A DNA stretch of 64,000 nt, from NCBI GenBank assembly GCA_902761635.1, contig CACWLG010000001.1:133258-197257 (forward strand). The letters are read 5' to 3'. Every line of letters begins with the position of its first letter. Within the stretch, counting starts at the first letter, position 1. Position numbers and translations under genes: made by a program. The DNA comes from Oscillospiraceae bacterium (GTDB lineage Bacteria > Bacillota > Clostridia > Oscillospirales > Oscillospiraceae). The notes under the pieces were generated by a model, which worked only from the letters and a program-made list of their open reading frames with translations, made no database searches and was not told the origin of the DNA. Positions 42,680 through 51,526 of the stretch are shown here, in pieces.

Positions 42680-42850
42680 GCGGGCGCGATTTCGCGTCCG
42701 GTCCAGCATGCTTCCGGTTCCGGCAGAAGCAGCGCCCCTCCCCCATGTATCTGACTGATCCCTGTCCTGGCAGGGCTTCACAGTGACCGACTCGCCGGGA
42801 TTTGCACCCGATTCCATGTTCCGCTTTGAAAAGCGGGCGGTGAGGAGCGT
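42680..42850 (-). promoter_or_regulatory. Cobalamin (B12) riboswitch aptamer
   Basis: Read on the minus strand this leader contains the class hallmarks in order: GGTGCAAATCCCGGCG (about 42793-42808), GGTCACTGTGAAGCC (about 42774-42788) and the B12-box core AGTCAGATAC (42747-42756), followed by a G-rich stem region. It sits between the promoter at 42867-42895 and cbiF and should turn the 22-gene operon off when adenosylcobalamin is plentiful. Confidence 0.93.
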
Positions 42851-42866
42851 TTTCGATTATGTTCGT

Positions 42867-42895
42867 ATTATACAACAAGCGCTCTCCCCTGTCAC
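42867..42895 (-). promoter_or_regulatory. Promoter of the cobalamin operon
   Basis: On the minus strand GTGACA (42890-42895), a 17-bp spacer and a perfect TATAAT (42867-42872), located just ahead of the riboswitch. It is divergent from the fbp promoter 19 bp away. Confidence 0.75.
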
Positions 42896-42913
42896 GCTTT
42901 TTCCAAACAAATC

Positions 42914-42942
42914 TTGCAGGAGAGGCGAAACTACGGTATACT
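42914..42942 (+). promoter_or_regulatory. Promoter of the fructose-bisphosphatase gene
   Basis: TTGCAG (42914-42919), a 17-bp spacer and TATACT (42937-42942), 51 bp upstream of the ATG at 42993. Confidence 0.7.
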
Positions 42943-42992
42943 GAAGCAAACACAGTCCGCCGAATAAAGGAAAGGAAATAAAGGAACAGGCC

Positions 42993-44978
42993 ATGACAGA
43001 CATGACATTTGACGAAAAGACGCTGCGCTACCTCAGGACGCTCTCCCGCAGCTATCCGAACACCCAGGCGGTCACCACCGAGATCATCAACCTGCGGGCG
43101 GTGCTGAACCTGCCGAAGGGCACCGAGCATTATATAAGCGACATCCACGGCGAGTACCAGGGTCTGCGCCATATCCTGCGAAACGCCTCCGGTTCGGTGC
43201 GCCGCAAGATCGACCAGGCGCTTGGCGATTATGTCTCCGCCGCTGACCGGGACGCGCTGGCAACGCTCATCTACTACCCGGAGCGCAAGCTCAGCCATAT
43301 GCGCCACCGCGGACTGCTGAATGCCGAGTGGTACACCATCACGCTCAAACAGCTCATCGCCATCTGCAAGATCACTACCTCCAAATACACCCGCTCCAAG
43401 GTGCGCCGTATGCTGCCGAAGGAGTACGAGTACATCATCAGTGAGCTCATGACCACCGGCAGCAAAGACTTCAACAAGGAGGAGTATTTCGAGCAGATCC
43501 TCCACAGCATCATCGAGACCGAGGCCGCCGACAGCTTCATCACCGCCATGTGCCACCTGGTACAGGACTCCGTCATCGACAGGCTCCATGTGGTGGGCGA
43601 TATCTACGACCGCGGCGACAGCCCCCATCTCGTCATGGACGAGCTGGAAAAGCAGCGGCACATCGACATTCAGTGGGGCAACCACGACATTCTCTGGATG
43701 GGCGCTGCGGCGGGCAATCTCTGCTGCATCACCAACGCCGTGCGCATTTGCCTGCGCTACAATAACTACGACTTCATGGAGGGCGGCTACGGCATCAACA
43801 TGCGCCCGCTGTCCCTGTTCGCGCTGGAGACCTATGCCGACGATCCCTGCGCCCTCTTCATGCCGAAGAAGGGACCCCAGGACGCCGCCGACCCCCAGAA
43901 TGACGAGGTCATCGCCAAGATGCACAAGGCCATGGCCGTCATCCAGTTCAAAATTGAGGGGCAGACGGCCAAAGCCCATCCCGAGTACCGGATGGAGGAC
44001 AGGCTCCTGCTGGAGAAGCTTGACCTTGAGCACGGGACCGTGACGCTGGACGGGGGAGTGTTCCCCCTGCTGGACACGCACTTCCCTACCATCGACCCGA
44101 AGGATCCCTATGCTCTCACGCCGGAGGAGCAGAAGGTCCTGGAGGGCCTGCAGCTGAGCTTTCTCAACTGCGACAAGCTGCAGCACCATGTCGATTTCCT
44201 GTACAAAAAAGGCGCCATGTACCGCTATTTCAACGGCGTGCTCATGTTCCACGGCTGCATCCCCATGGAAGCGGACGGCAGCTTTACGGAGCTTGAGATC
44301 TATGGCGTCAAATGCCGGGGCCGCAGTCTCTTTGACCGCTGTGAGGAGTTGGTGCGTCAGGGGCGCTACTCCAAGGACAAGGCCCTGCGGCAGCGCGGCG
44401 CGGACTTCATGTGGTATCTCTGGTGCGGCAGCAAGTCGCCCCTGTTCGGCAAAGACAAGATGGCCACCTTTGAGCGCTATTTTATCGCCGACAAGAAGAC
44501 CCACAAGGAAACCTCCGATCCCTATTTCACGCTGGCCTACAATGCGGAGGGCTGCGAGCGGGTGCTGGAGGAGTTCGGCATCGCCGATCCCGACGCCGTC
44601 ATTGTCAACGGCCACATCCCCGTCAAGATCCGCAAGGGGGAAAGCCCGATCAAGGTGCCCGAAAAGCTCTTGATCATCGACGGCGGCATGTCCAAGGCCT
44701 ACCAGTCCGTGACGGGCATCGCAGGCTATTCTCTGGTCTCCAACTCCCACCAGATGTACCTGTCGGAGCATGAGCCCTTTGCTTCCGCCGAGGATATGAT
44801 CCACAACAACCGGGACATGGCCTCGCGCATCATCCCGGTCAAGACCTATCTCAAGCGTGTCACCATCGCTGACACCGACGACGGGCGCGAGATCGCCGCG
44901 CAGATCGAGGATCTCAAGCTCCTGCTGGAGGCCTACCGCACGGGCGCGGTCAAGCAGGACAAGGCCAGCGATACTTGA
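42993..44978 (+). CDS. fbp: Class III fructose-1,6-bisphosphatase
   Basis: A 661-residue cytoplasmic enzyme of the Firmicutes-specific class III family (Bacillus Fbp is of similar length). It hydrolyses fructose 1,6-bisphosphate in gluconeogenesis. The calcineurin-type metal sites are visible: SDIHGEY (near residue 49), GDIYDRGD (near 202) and WGNHDI (near 228), with more ligands in NGHIPVK and a GMSKAYQ motif near the C-terminus. It starts with MTDMTFDEK behind a GGAACAGG-type site. It is followed 23 bp later by a glycosyltransferase gene and may share its transcript. Confidence 0.95.
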   Translation: MTDMTFDEKTLRYLRTLSRSYPNTQAVTTEIINLRAVLNLPKGTEHYISDIHGEYQGLRHILRNASGSVRRKIDQALGDYVSAADRDALATLIYYPERKLSHMRHRGLLNAEWYTITLKQLIAICKITTSKYTRSKVRRMLPKEYEYIISELMTTGSKDFNKEEYFEQILHSIIETEAADSFITAMCHLVQDSVIDRLHVVGDIYDRGDSPHLVMDELEKQRHIDIQWGNHDILWMGAAAGNLCCITNAVRICLRYNNYDFMEGGYGINMRPLSLFALETYADDPCALFMPKKGPQDAADPQNDEVIAKMHKAMAVIQFKIEGQTAKAHPEYRMEDRLLLEKLDLEHGTVTLDGGVFPLLDTHFPTIDPKDPYALTPEEQKVLEGLQLSFLNCDKLQHHVDFLYKKGAMYRYFNGVLMFHGCIPMEADGSFTELEIYGVKCRGRSLFDRCEELVRQGRYSKDKALRQRGADFMWYLWCGSKSPLFGKDKMATFERYFIADKKTHKETSDPYFTLAYNAEGCERVLEEFGIADPDAVIVNGHIPVKIRKGESPIKVPEKLLIIDGGMSKAYQSVTGIAGYSLVSNSHQMYLSEHEPFASAEDMIHNNRDMASRIIPVKTYLKRVTIADTDDGREIAAQIEDLKLLLEAYRTGAVKQDKASDT

Positions 44979-45000
44979 ATCCATCCCACAGGAGTAGAGC

Positions 45001-46461
45001 ATGTCAAAAGAATTGAACATCTGTCTCATCAACGACTCCTTTCCGCCGGAGATCGACGGAGTGGCAAACGCCGTTGTAAACTACGCCAACATCATCACTG
45101 CCAATCACGGCAAGGCCGTGGTCGTCACCCCGGCCAATGCCAGGGCTGATGATTCGATTTTCCAATTCCCGGTGCTGCGCTATCCCAGCGTGGACCTGAC
45201 CAATCTGGTGGGTTACCACGCGGGCTTCCCCTTCTCGCCGGAGGTGCAGAAGAAGCTGGTTGCGGAGGGCTTCGACCTCATCCACAGCCACTGCCCCATC
45301 ACCTCCACGATGCTGGCCCGCTCCCTGCGCGACAGGATCAATGTACCCATCGTGATGACCTACCACACCAAGTTCGACATCGACATCGCTAACGCCATCT
45401 CCAGCAAGCTCCTGCAGGAGGAGGCCAAGCACCTGCTTGCGGAGAACATCAGCGCCTGCGACGAGGTCTGGACCGTCAGCCGCGGTGCGGGAGAAAACCT
45501 CCGCTCCATCGGCTACAAGGGAGATTATATTGTCATGCCGAACGGCGTGGACTTCCCCCGCGGCCGGGTCGATCAGGCGCTGATCCGGGAAATGACCGGG
45601 GCATATGACCTGCCCGCAGATGTGCCGGTTTTCCTCTTTGTCGGGCGCATGATGTGGTACAAGGGCATCCGCATCATCCTCGATGCCCTGAAGCTTCTCT
45701 CGGACGCCGGCGCGGAGTTTCGCATGGTTTTTGTGGGCGGCGGCGGGGACCGGAAGGAGATCGTCGCCTACACCGAAAAGCTGGGCCTTTCAGCGCGTGT
45801 GTTCTTTGTTGAGCCGATCCATGACCGCAACTGCATCCGTGCCTGGTACTGCCGGGCGAACCTGTTTCTCTTCCCCTCCACTTTCGACACCAACGGCCTT
45901 GTGGTGCGCGAGGCCGCGGCCTGTGCGCTGCCGAGCGTGCTGATCCGCGGAAGCTGCGCGGCGGAGGATGCGGAGGACGGCGTGAACGGCTTTCTCATCG
46001 AGGAAAACGCCCCGAGCATGGCTGAGATGCTCCGGACGCTCTGCACAAAGCCGGATCTCGTCAGGTCTGTCGGCGAGGCCGCGCTGCGGGATCTCTATAT
46101 CTCCTGGGAGGAGGCCGTCGCCAACGCCTGCCGCCGCTACGAAGTAGTGATCGAGAACTACCGTGCCGGCAGGTACGCAAGGCACACGAGCCTCACCGAC
46201 GATCTGATCCACAGCATTGCCAAAAGTCTGGACGGCTACAACCGCAGCCGCGACTTTCAGAAGGCCACCATGCAGGCGCTGACGGACAGCTATCACAGAC
46301 TGTACGATCAGCTCATGCCGGAAGGGCAGAAGCGCCTGACGAATCAGCAGGCCCCCCAGGACCGCGACAGCGCCGGTCCGGAGGCGGAGGAAGACCTGTA
46401 CACCGCCGCGCTCATGAACAAGTTCGATGAGATGACAAGGTTCCTGGACAGATTTATGTAA
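45001..46461 (+). CDS. Family 4 glycosyltransferase
   Basis: A 486-residue GT-B retaining glycosyltransferase. The N-terminal lobe begins LNICLINDSFPPEIDGV, the usual GT4 acceptor-side loop. The C-terminal lobe has FVGRMMWYKGI (near 216) and the nucleotide-sugar motif NGLVVREAAACALP (near 299), with the paired glutamate seen as E in VREAA. Residues 390-486 form an unusual helical, acidic extension. The best-known relatives glucosylate diacylglycerol or phosphatidylinositol-type lipids; acceptor unknown here. The gene ends at a strong bidirectional terminator. Confidence 0.85.
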   Translation: MSKELNICLINDSFPPEIDGVANAVVNYANIITANHGKAVVVTPANARADDSIFQFPVLRYPSVDLTNLVGYHAGFPFSPEVQKKLVAEGFDLIHSHCPITSTMLARSLRDRINVPIVMTYHTKFDIDIANAISSKLLQEEAKHLLAENISACDEVWTVSRGAGENLRSIGYKGDYIVMPNGVDFPRGRVDQALIREMTGAYDLPADVPVFLFVGRMMWYKGIRIILDALKLLSDAGAEFRMVFVGGGGDRKEIVAYTEKLGLSARVFFVEPIHDRNCIRAWYCRANLFLFPSTFDTNGLVVREAAACALPSVLIRGSCAAEDAEDGVNGFLIEENAPSMAEMLRTLCTKPDLVRSVGEAALRDLYISWEEAVANACRRYEVVIENYRAGRYARHTSLTDDLIHSIAKSLDGYNRSRDFQKATMQALTDSYHRLYDQLMPEGQKRLTNQQAPQDRDSAGPEAEEDLYTAALMNKFDEMTRFLDRFM

Positions 46462-46466
46462 AAAAA

Positions 46467-46512
46467 GGCTGTGAAGAAAGGGCAGAAACGAACTTGCCCA
46501 GACTTCACAGCC
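46467..46512. terminator. Bidirectional terminator between the GT4 and mntP genes
   Basis: Outer 10-bp stem (46467-46476, 46503-46512) and inner stem GGGCA/TGCCC, preceded by A residues and followed by CTCTTTTTT, so it works from both converging genes. Confidence 0.88.
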
Positions 46513-46537
46513 TCTTTTTTAACAGCTCCCTGCGCGC

Positions 46538-47092
46538 CTACAGCACACCCAGGTGCTCCAGCAGGATCTTGACGCCGATGAGGATCAGGATCACGCCGCC
46601 AGCGATCTCGGCTTTGGCCTTATACTTGAGGCCGAAGACATGGCCGATGCAGACCCCGAGGGCCGAGAGCAGGAAGGTCGTCACGCCGATGAGCGACGCC
46701 GCCGGCAGGATGCGCACCTGCAGGAAGGCAAAGGTGACGCCCACGGCCAGCGCGTCGATGCTTGTGGCGACGGCGAGGGGCAGCATGGTCTTGAAGCTCA
46801 GATCGTCGTTGAGCTCTTCCTTCTGCCGTGCCTCGCGGATCATGCTCAGGCCGATCACGGTCAGCAGACCGAAGGCGATCCAGTGGTCCACGCTCTCGAT
46901 GACGCGCATGAAGCGATAGCCCAGCGCCCAGCCGATGACCGGCATCAGCGCCTGAAAGCCGCCGAAATACAGGCCTACCAGCACTGCGTGCTGCGCCTCC
47001 AGTTTCTTCAGGCTCAGGCCCTTGCAGACGGAGACCGCGAAGGCATCCATGCTCAGCCCCACGGCGATCAGCAGCAGTTCAGCAAAACCCAT
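46538..47092 (-). CDS. mntP: Manganese efflux pump MntP
   Basis: A 184-residue membrane protein with six hydrophobic helices in two related halves. Each half has the MntP acidic motif: SMDAFAVS (residues 14-21) and SIDALAVG (near 111-118). It exports Mn(II) and protects against manganese excess. It lies 32 bp after the plsY-like gene, so it is probably cotranscribed with it; no yybP-ykoY riboswitch is visible in that short gap, although many mntP genes have one. Confidence 0.92.
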   Translation of the reverse strand: MGFAELLLIAVGLSMDAFAVSVCKGLSLKKLEAQHAVLVGLYFGGFQALMPVIGWALGYRFMRVIESVDHWIAFGLLTVIGLSMIREARQKEELNDDLSFKTMLPLAVATSIDALAVGVTFAFLQVRILPAASLIGVTTFLLSALGVCIGHVFGLKYKAKAEIAGGVILILIGVKILLEHLGVL

Positions 47093-47124
47093 TGCAGCAT
47101 CCTCCGACAGTGTTTATGGTATGT

Positions 47125-47766
47125 TTATTCATCCAGCTTGTAGGTAATGTCTTCCTTCAGGCTCAGCCTTGGTTCGCTGCGGAGCACGAGGCGTATCATC
47201 GCCGGGATGTGCTTGAAGAGCACCAGGCCAGCCGTCATGAGTGCCAGGCGCAGCAGCAGCGCATCGTCCACCGCGAGCACCGCCACCATCATATACACCA
47301 CTGCCCCGGCGATCGTGCCGAGGGAGAGATAGCGGCTCAGACCGATGACCGCTGCCGTGGCAACCGCGGCTGCAATGCCGACGGAGGTGCCCGCGCACAG
47401 GGCTGCGACGATCATGGCAATGCTGGCATGGCCGCCGCGAAAGCCGTAGAGCGCGGGCCAGAGCCGCCCAAGCACCAGCACGAAGCCCGCGAAGGCCCGG
47501 CCCGCGTCCGCGTGGCCCCGGATGCCGAGCAGCAGGGAGCCTGCGAGGATCGGGATCGCGTCCTTCACCAGCTCCACGGCCAGGAGCTTAAAAAAGCCCC
47601 CGATGCCATAGAGCCGCCGGAAGTTCGAGATCCAGCGGGTGTGGTCCCCCAGGCGCAGGAGATTGCGGTGAAAGACGAAGTTGGAGGCCAGCACCATGGT
47701 GTCCATGCTGCCGAAAAAATACGCAAGGATGGCCGTGATCCCCAGCAGGAGCCAGTAGATGCTCAT
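47125..47766 (-). CDS. Divergent PlsY-like acyltransferase family protein
   Basis: A 213-residue membrane protein with about six helices and the overall PlsY (glycerol-3-phosphate acyltransferase) layout. It sits directly after der, as plsY often does. However, the catalytic motifs are altered. Where PlsY has GSIP, GSGNxGAxN and a GGKG-type glycine motif, this protein has GSMDTM, GDHTRWISNF and FRGGHAS. It may be a non-acyltransferase relative or a PlsY with changed donor use; the normal enzyme may be elsewhere. It overlaps der by 4 bp. Confidence 0.6.
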   Translation of the reverse strand: MSIYWLLLGITAILAYFFGSMDTMVLASNFVFHRNLLRLGDHTRWISNFRRLYGIGGFFKLLAVELVKDAIPILAGSLLLGIRGHADAGRAFAGFVLVLGRLWPALYGFRGGHASIAMIVAALCAGTSVGIAAAVATAAVIGLSRYLSLGTIAGAVVYMMVAVLAVDDALLLRLALMTAGLVLFKHIPAMIRLVLRSEPRLSLKEDITYKLDE

Positions 47767-49088
47767 TCCTTGTCTCCTTTCTGGCGGATCACGATACGGA
47801 TGGGAGTCCCCTCCAGGCCGAAGACGGCGCGGATCTGGTTTTCCAGATAGCGCTGATAGGAGAAATGGAACAGCTCCCTGCTGTTGCAGAAGATGACGAA
47901 GCAGGGCGGCTTGATGCCCGTCTGGGTCATGTAGTAGATTTTGAGGCGCCTACCCTTGTCCGTGGGCGGCTGCACCCGGGCCTGGGCGTCGGCCAGGACG
48001 TTGTTGAGCATGCCGGTGGAGATGCGCATATTCGTCTGGTCGTTGACGAAATTGATCAGCTCAAAGATCCTGTCGGTGCGCTGGCCGGTGAGGGCGGAGA
48101 TAAAGAGGACGGGGGCATAGCTCATGAAGCTCAGATCACGCATGATGTCCTTGCGCATCTTTTCCAGGGTGCCGGTCTCCTTCTCCACAAGGTCCCACTT
48201 GTTGACGATCACGATGCTGGCCTTGCCCGCCTCGTGCGCCAGGCCTGCGATCTTGGTGTCCTGGTCGGTCACACCGTCACGGGCGTCGATCAAAATCAGG
48301 CACACGTCCGCCCGTTCAATGGCGAGCTGGGCGCGCATGACGGAGAACTTCTCCACCCGCTCCTCTACCTTGGACTTGCGGCGGATGCCGGCGGTGTCGA
48401 TGAACATATAGCGGCCCTTGTCGTTTTCGAAGAGGGTGTCCACCGCGTCGCGCGTGGTGCCCGCCATATCGCTGACAATCAGGCGCTTTTCGCCCAGAAT
48501 ATGGTTGATGAGCGAGGACTTGCCGACGTTCGGCTTCCCGATGACGGCGACCTTGATGAAGTCGTCCTCGGCTTCGTTCTCCTCTGCCTCGGGAAAATGC
48601 TGGAGACATGCGTCCAGCAGATCTCCGGTGCCATGGCCGTGCACGGCGGAAACGGCGATCGGGTCGCCGAGGCCAAGCTCATAAAACTCATACAGGGCCG
48701 GGTCCTCCGCGCCGGTGGAGTCGGCCTTGTTCACAGCCAGCACCACGGGCTTGTGCGAGCGCTTGAGCATGTTCGCCACGTCCTTGTCCGCAGCGGTGAC
48801 ACCGGTGCGGATATCGGTGACGAGGATGATGACGGTGGCCGTGTCGATGGCGATCTGCGCCTGTTCGCGCATAAAGAGCAGGATCTCGCTGTCGGTGGAC
48901 GGCTCGATGCCGCCGGTGTCCACCATGTCAAAGGTACGGCCCGCCCACTCACAGGGGGCATATAATCTGTCGCGGGTGACGCCGGGGATGTCCTCCACAA
49001 TGCTCAGGCGCTGGCCCACCAGGCGGTTAAAGAGCATGGACTTGCCCACGTTCGGGCGTCCGACGATGGCGACAAGAGGTCTTGACAT
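47763..49088 (-). CDS. der: Ribosome-assembly GTPase Der (EngA)
   Basis: A 441-residue protein with two tandem GTPase domains and a C-terminal KH-like domain, the architecture unique to Der, which acts in 50S ribosome maturation. G1 motifs are GRPNVGKS (residues 10-17) and GKPNVGKS (near 184-191). G3 DTGG and DTAG, and G4 NKAD and NKWD, are all intact. The start at 49088 has an AGGAGGTAATG site. It heads a der-plsY-mntP unit. Confidence 0.96.
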   Translation of the reverse strand: MSRPLVAIVGRPNVGKSMLFNRLVGQRLSIVEDIPGVTRDRLYAPCEWAGRTFDMVDTGGIEPSTDSEILLFMREQAQIAIDTATVIILVTDIRTGVTAADKDVANMLKRSHKPVVLAVNKADSTGAEDPALYEFYELGLGDPIAVSAVHGHGTGDLLDACLQHFPEAEENEAEDDFIKVAVIGKPNVGKSSLINHILGEKRLIVSDMAGTTRDAVDTLFENDKGRYMFIDTAGIRRKSKVEERVEKFSVMRAQLAIERADVCLILIDARDGVTDQDTKIAGLAHEAGKASIVIVNKWDLVEKETGTLEKMRKDIMRDLSFMSYAPVLFISALTGQRTDRIFELINFVNDQTNMRISTGMLNNVLADAQARVQPPTDKGRRLKIYYMTQTGIKPPCFVIFCNSRELFHFSYQRYLENQIRAVFGLEGTPIRIVIRQKGDKE

Positions 49089-49120
49089 ATTTCATTACCT
49101 CCTAATATCAAAATTCAGCC

Positions 49121-49242
49121 GTAGAGGTCGATCTCCTTCGACCCGGAACGTACCGGATCGCAAATCGCGGGCCGATGATGGGAAGGTGAATTGCCCCAAA
49201 GGGTCAGGAGAGGCCGGCCTGGGCCGCATCGGCCCCTACGGA
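49121..49242. repeat. Dispersed intergenic repeat related to the 143-bp unit
   Basis: The spacer between the DUF512 gene and der contains, at its two ends, GTAGAGGTCGATCTCC...TTCGACCCG and GGGCCGCATCGGCCCCTACGG. These match the two palindromic modules of the tandem repeat at 7391-7691, but the sequence between them differs. The last bases cover the final codons of the DUF512 gene. Confidence 0.65.
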
Positions 49243-50606
49243 TTGGTATTGTATCTGTAAAATTCTTCGTTTTTTTCTTCCCGCACGGGCTGCGGGATCT
49301 CCGGCAGAAGGCCGAACATCGCGTCGCACAGGGCGAAGCCGTCAGACTCCACCGGGTAGATCGGCACGCCCAGGGCGGCGGACGCCTCCTCCAGCTTCAC
49401 GTCGTCCAGAAAGTCGAGCTCCGCCCGGCGCAGCATGTTCTGCGAGATGAGAAGCCGCTCGCCCAGCTCTTTTCCCCGGAGCTGGTCTATCAGGTCCCCG
49501 CCCGTGATGAGCCCCGTGACGTTGATGCTGCGGCCGAAGAAATCGTTCTCAATGGCGTACACATGGCCCTTCAGCTCCGGAAAGGCCGCGCGCGCGTGCT
49601 GCAGGAGCTTTTCGATGTAAGGCGCCGCGGAGACCCCGGCGGCGATGGCAAAGTCGATCCCGTCCGGCGCATCGGCAAGCTTCACGGCGCTATTGAACTC
49701 CGTCTCCAAAAGGCGGAGGGTGCCCACGCCGTTTTCAAGCTGGGTGTATTCCTCATAGTATTCGTCCGGCGGCAGCTCCCGCCCCGCGAGGATATAGAGC
49801 TCATCCCCGCAGAAGAAGATGCGGCTGCCGTGCTTATGGCGGCATTCTTCCGCAAAGCCCTCCACAAGTGCAAGGGTCTCCCCCGCGTGCTCCTTCGTGA
49901 AGGGTGTGAGAGGGGTGAGACGCTTCCGGTGCTTCGTCAGACCCACCGGCACGACGGACACGCTGTGCACCGCAGGCCACAGGGCTTCCAGCTCCCGCAG
50001 GGAGCGCAGAAGCTCCTCCCCGTCGTTGAGGCCGGGGCAGCAGACGATCTGGCAGTTCATAACGATGCCCGCCTTTGCAAAGCGGCGCATGATCTCGATG
50101 CTCTCCCCGGCCCGGGGATTGCGCAGCATTTTGCACCTCAGCTCCGGATTCATGGTGTGCACCGACACGTTGATGGGACTCACACGCAGAGCGATGATGC
50201 GCTCCACCTCCCGCTCCGAGAGATTCGTGAGCGTGATGTAGTTTCCCAGCAGGAAGCTGAGTCTTGCGTCGTCGTCCTTAAAATACATGGTTTTCCGCAT
50301 CCCGCGCGGCAGCTGGTCGATGAAGCAGAAGACGCAGGCGTTGGCGCACGAGCGCGGCGCATCCATGAGATAGCTGCCGAAGTCGAGGCCCAGGTCCCCG
50401 CCCTCGCCCTTTTTGACATGCGCCGTATAGCGCTCCCCGTCCGGCCTTTGCAGGCACACATCCAGTTCCCGGTCGTAGGCGAAGAACTTGTAGTCCAGCA
50501 CGTCGAGGATCTCGTTGCCGTTGATGGACACGATGGTGTCCCCGATCTGTGCCGTCCCGTGCAGAGGACTCGTCGGATCGACAGACTTTATATAGTTGTC
50601 TTCCAT
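49236..50606 (-). CDS. DUF512 radical-SAM-like protein with N-terminal PDZ
   Basis: A 456-residue protein of the DUF512 family common in Clostridia. Residues 1-60 form a PDZ-like domain (GTAQIGDTIVSINGNEI). A radical-SAM-like cluster motif with unusual spacing follows, C87-x3-C91-x2-C94 (SCANACVFCFIDQLP), then the DUF512 domain (about 220-440) with FCGDELYILAGR and ITGGDLIDQL. The presumed 4Fe-4S and SAM chemistry and the substrate are unknown. In many Firmicutes the gene is next to der or ribosome-maturation genes, as here. The start at 50606 has GGGAGGGT. Confidence 0.88.
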   Translation of the reverse strand: MEDNYIKSVDPTSPLHGTAQIGDTIVSINGNEILDVLDYKFFAYDRELDVCLQRPDGERYTAHVKKGEGGDLGLDFGSYLMDAPRSCANACVFCFIDQLPRGMRKTMYFKDDDARLSFLLGNYITLTNLSEREVERIIALRVSPINVSVHTMNPELRCKMLRNPRAGESIEIMRRFAKAGIVMNCQIVCCPGLNDGEELLRSLRELEALWPAVHSVSVVPVGLTKHRKRLTPLTPFTKEHAGETLALVEGFAEECRHKHGSRIFFCGDELYILAGRELPPDEYYEEYTQLENGVGTLRLLETEFNSAVKLADAPDGIDFAIAAGVSAAPYIEKLLQHARAAFPELKGHVYAIENDFFGRSINVTGLITGGDLIDQLRGKELGERLLISQNMLRRAELDFLDDVKLEEASAALGVPIYPVESDGFALCDAMFGLLPEIPQPVREEKNEEFYRYNTNP

Positions 50607-50689
50607 GGCGTGACCCTCCCAACACGCAGCGTTCTTTCAAAATCATTTTTCCGCAGCTTTGCCGCGGCAATAACACCTTACCCTCGCGC

Positions 50690-50767
50690 CGAGCGACCGG
50701 AGCGTCCCCCGCAAGCGGAGGGCGAAAAGCGCGAGTACTCCCGCTTGAAAGCCTTTGCTTTCAAGCG
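50690..50767. repeat. Fragment of the hairpin-type intergenic repeat
   Basis: In the 212-bp gap between DUF512 and rpmF lie an 18-bp segment (GAGCGTCCCCCGCAAGCG, about 50700-50717) shared exactly, in inverted orientation, with the element near 63.69 kb, and a perfect 11-bp hairpin (50742-50752, 50757-50767). Together they look like part of the same repeat family. Confidence 0.6.
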
Positions 50768-50778
50768 AAAAAATAGCA

Positions 50779-50811
50779 AAAGGAGGAGAGGCTTCACACC
50801 TTTCCTCCTTT
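50779..50811 (-). terminator. Terminator after rpmF
   Basis: A 9-bp inverted repeat (50779-50787, 50803-50811) followed on the minus strand by TGCTATTTTTT, 8 bp past the rpmF stop codon. Confidence 0.75.
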
Positions 50812-50818
50812 AGCAGCT

Positions 50819-50952
50819 TTACTTGCTCTCTTCAACAGCGATGACTGTCCGGCCCTTGTACTGACCGCAAGCCTTGCAGACACGATGGGGCATGCAGAAG
50901 AACGCCTCTTGTCACGTCTCTGTCTCGATACTTTTCCTTTTGGGACTGCCAT
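50819..50952 (-). pseudogene. rpmF: Ribosomal protein L32 gene with internal deletion
   Basis: The ATG at 50952 follows AGGAGG and encodes the exact L32 start MAVPKGKVSRQRRDKRRSS. The stop at 50819 belongs to the normal L32 end FCMPHRVCKACGQYKGR...EESK, but in a different frame. The region 50819-50952 is 134 bp, not a multiple of three. About 17-19 residues normally present between RRSS and the FCMPH segment are gone, including the first CxxC of the zinc ribbon. As written the frame continues into a 52-residue nonsense product. The junction falls at a TTCT repeat. It may be a true lesion with a second L32 gene elsewhere, or an assembly error. Confidence 0.85.
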
Positions 50953-51005
50953 GTTGACACCTCCTGTTGACAGCTGTTCTGAGCAGCTTCATAATTCAAA
51001 TACTC

Positions 51006-51497
51006 TTATTTATCCAAAAGCTGCTCAAGCACAGCAAATCTTGGATCAAGGGATTTTCGGCACCCGCAGGGGCCGAGGTTCAGGTTTTTGCCGCATGTGG
51101 GACACAGACCCTTGCAGTCCTCCCTGCAGAGGAACTTGGTCTCCATGTCCAGGATGAAGCAGGTGGAGAGGATCATGTCCAGGTCGATCTCATTGCCCTC
51201 CAGTACAAAGAGCGAGGGATCGTCCTCCGGATTATCCTCCACGATCGTGGCGTCGAGCTCCATCTCCTTGAGGCTTTCAAACTCCTCCCCGCAGCGGTCG
51301 CAGACGCAGATCATCTCCGCCGTCAGCGTCCCCTCAAGATGGAGGATGCCGGCCTCGTTATAGACGCGCCCTTCGGCGCGGGGCTTTGTTGGGTAAGCCC
51401 GGACAGAGGGAAAATCAAGACCGTCGGTCTCCAGCTCACAGGAAAAGGGAACGGAGCCGCCCGGCACTTCGATAATCGAACTCAGATTCAGACGCAT
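51006..51497 (-). CDS. DUF177 (YceD) family protein
   Basis: A 163-residue cytoplasmic protein of the DUF177/YceD family, which almost always lies just upstream of rpmF and affects ribosomal RNA in some bacteria and plants. CVCDRCGEEF (near residue 62) and CREDCKGLCPTCG (near 122) form probable zinc-binding pairs, as in Firmicutes members. The start at 51497 (MRLNLSS) was chosen because a GAGGTG site lies 5-8 nt upstream; an in-frame GTG 3 codons earlier is less likely. It is 53 bp upstream of the broken rpmF. Confidence 0.9.
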   Translation of the reverse strand: MRLNLSSIIEVPGGSVPFSCELETDGLDFPSVRAYPTKPRAEGRVYNEAGILHLEGTLTAEMICVCDRCGEEFESLKEMELDATIVEDNPEDDPSLFVLEGNEIDLDMILSTCFILDMETKFLCREDCKGLCPTCGKNLNLGPCGCRKSLDPRFAVLEQLLDK

Positions 51498-51526
51498 AAT
51501 CAGCACCTCGTCACAGTCGCTTAAGT

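Noticed and set aside
42519-45032. An 837-codon minus-strand open frame
   Set aside because: It is antisense to the fructose-bisphosphatase gene and crosses the cobalamin riboswitch.
47093-47124. yybP-ykoY manganese riboswitch upstream of mntP
   Set aside because: The gap to the plsY-like gene is only 32 bp, too short for the aptamer.
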